5,190 bases of DNA. It comes from Gammaproteobacteria bacterium. Lineage in GTDB: Bacteria; Pseudomonadota; Gammaproteobacteria; HK1. The stretch covers positions 1 through 5,190 of the forward strand of contig JAJECB010000372.1 of assembly GCA_022822245.1 (NCBI GenBank), given 5' to 3'. The notes beneath the pieces are model-generated. The model made no database searches and was not told the origin of the DNA. It worked only from the letters and a program-made list of their open reading frames with translations. The position numbers were made by a program, and so were the translations under genes. This document shows, piece by piece, positions 5,032 to 5,190 of this stretch (positions are counted from its first letter, which is position 1; each line of letters starts with the position of its first letter).

Positions 5032-5190
5032 GACGGGACGGACTCCCTGCCAGGGCGGATGCGTTCTTTGACTGTTTGTGCTGCCTGACAATGAGTTGAC
5101 GGCGATTCTGGACATCTCCGCCACGTTCCGCTATAGGTACTGTGAGGCGAGCGTGGGGACGGGCAGGCGTTGGCGGTTCTTTCGGAGGTG
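5032..5190. other. Right-end region of lower GC, no convincing gene
   Basis: By direct count 5061-5140 is about 53% GC and 5061-5190 about 58%, clearly below the rest of the window. Short frames run to the right edge on both strands, including a + frame from a GTG at 5078 that includes TAT-AGG-TAC-TGT-GAG codons unlike those of the neighbouring genes. None has a ribosome site or recognisable motif. It may be intergenic DNA, the edge of a mobile element or the end of a gene lying outside the window. Confidence 0.4.

Noticed and set aside
3910..5124. A 404-codon minus-strand frame across the lactonase gene
   Set aside because: It is shifted from the lactonase frame, which carries all the conserved metal-binding motifs; the alternative translation is low-complexity Arg/Pro/Gly sequence.
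4932..5190. A minus-strand frame open from the right edge that ends in a TGA overlapping the lactonase ATG
   Set aside because: Such an overlap would suggest translational coupling, but the frame has no start in the window, crosses the candidate promoter and low-GC region, and its translation resembles no protein family.

Overview
This window is very GC-rich (close to 70% by eye) with tightly packed genes and no rRNA, tRNA, CRISPR array, transposase or phage gene. Base composition and gene families fit a metabolically versatile, high-GC environmental bacterium, most likely a proteobacterium or a relative known mainly from metagenomes. No gene here fixes the taxon, so this is inference.

Layout. 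On the + strand from the left edge lies the C-terminal part of an enolase-superfamily (mandelate racemase/muconate lactonizing type) protein, ending at 643. A 263-bp intergenic stretch follows, holding a strong 93-bp inverted-repeat element (685-777) and a GC hairpin, then a DUF1989 (urea carboxylase-associated family) gene at 907-1533. Four minus-strand genes converge on it. In their direction of transcription they are an SMP-30/gluconolactonase-type lactonase (4931-3960), a cupin with a complete DddQ-type DMSP-lyase metal site (3913-3320), an isochorismatase-family cysteine hydrolase (3236-2583) and a THI5/NMT1-type solute-binding-fold protein without a signal peptide (2467-1580). A GC hairpin in the short gap between the convergent gene ends may serve as a terminator. 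A plausible sigma70 promoter (5004-5031) with a palindrome in its spacer precedes the lactonase. The last ~130 bp have a distinctly lower GC content and are unexplained.

How the genes may work together. All six families are small-molecule catabolic or binding proteins: a lactone hydrolase, a metal-dependent lyase-type cupin, a C-N amidohydrolase, a DUF1989 protein (a family that includes subunits of an enzyme acting on carboxyguanidine), an acid-sugar dehydratase/racemase-fold protein and a ligand-binding protein. The set suggests breakdown of a carboxylated, possibly nitrogen-containing, organic acid. The substrate cannot be read from sequence. The most notable observations are the intact DddQ-like active site in this setting, the enolase-superfamily protein that lacks one of three canonical metal ligands, and the orphan cytoplasmic binding-fold protein.
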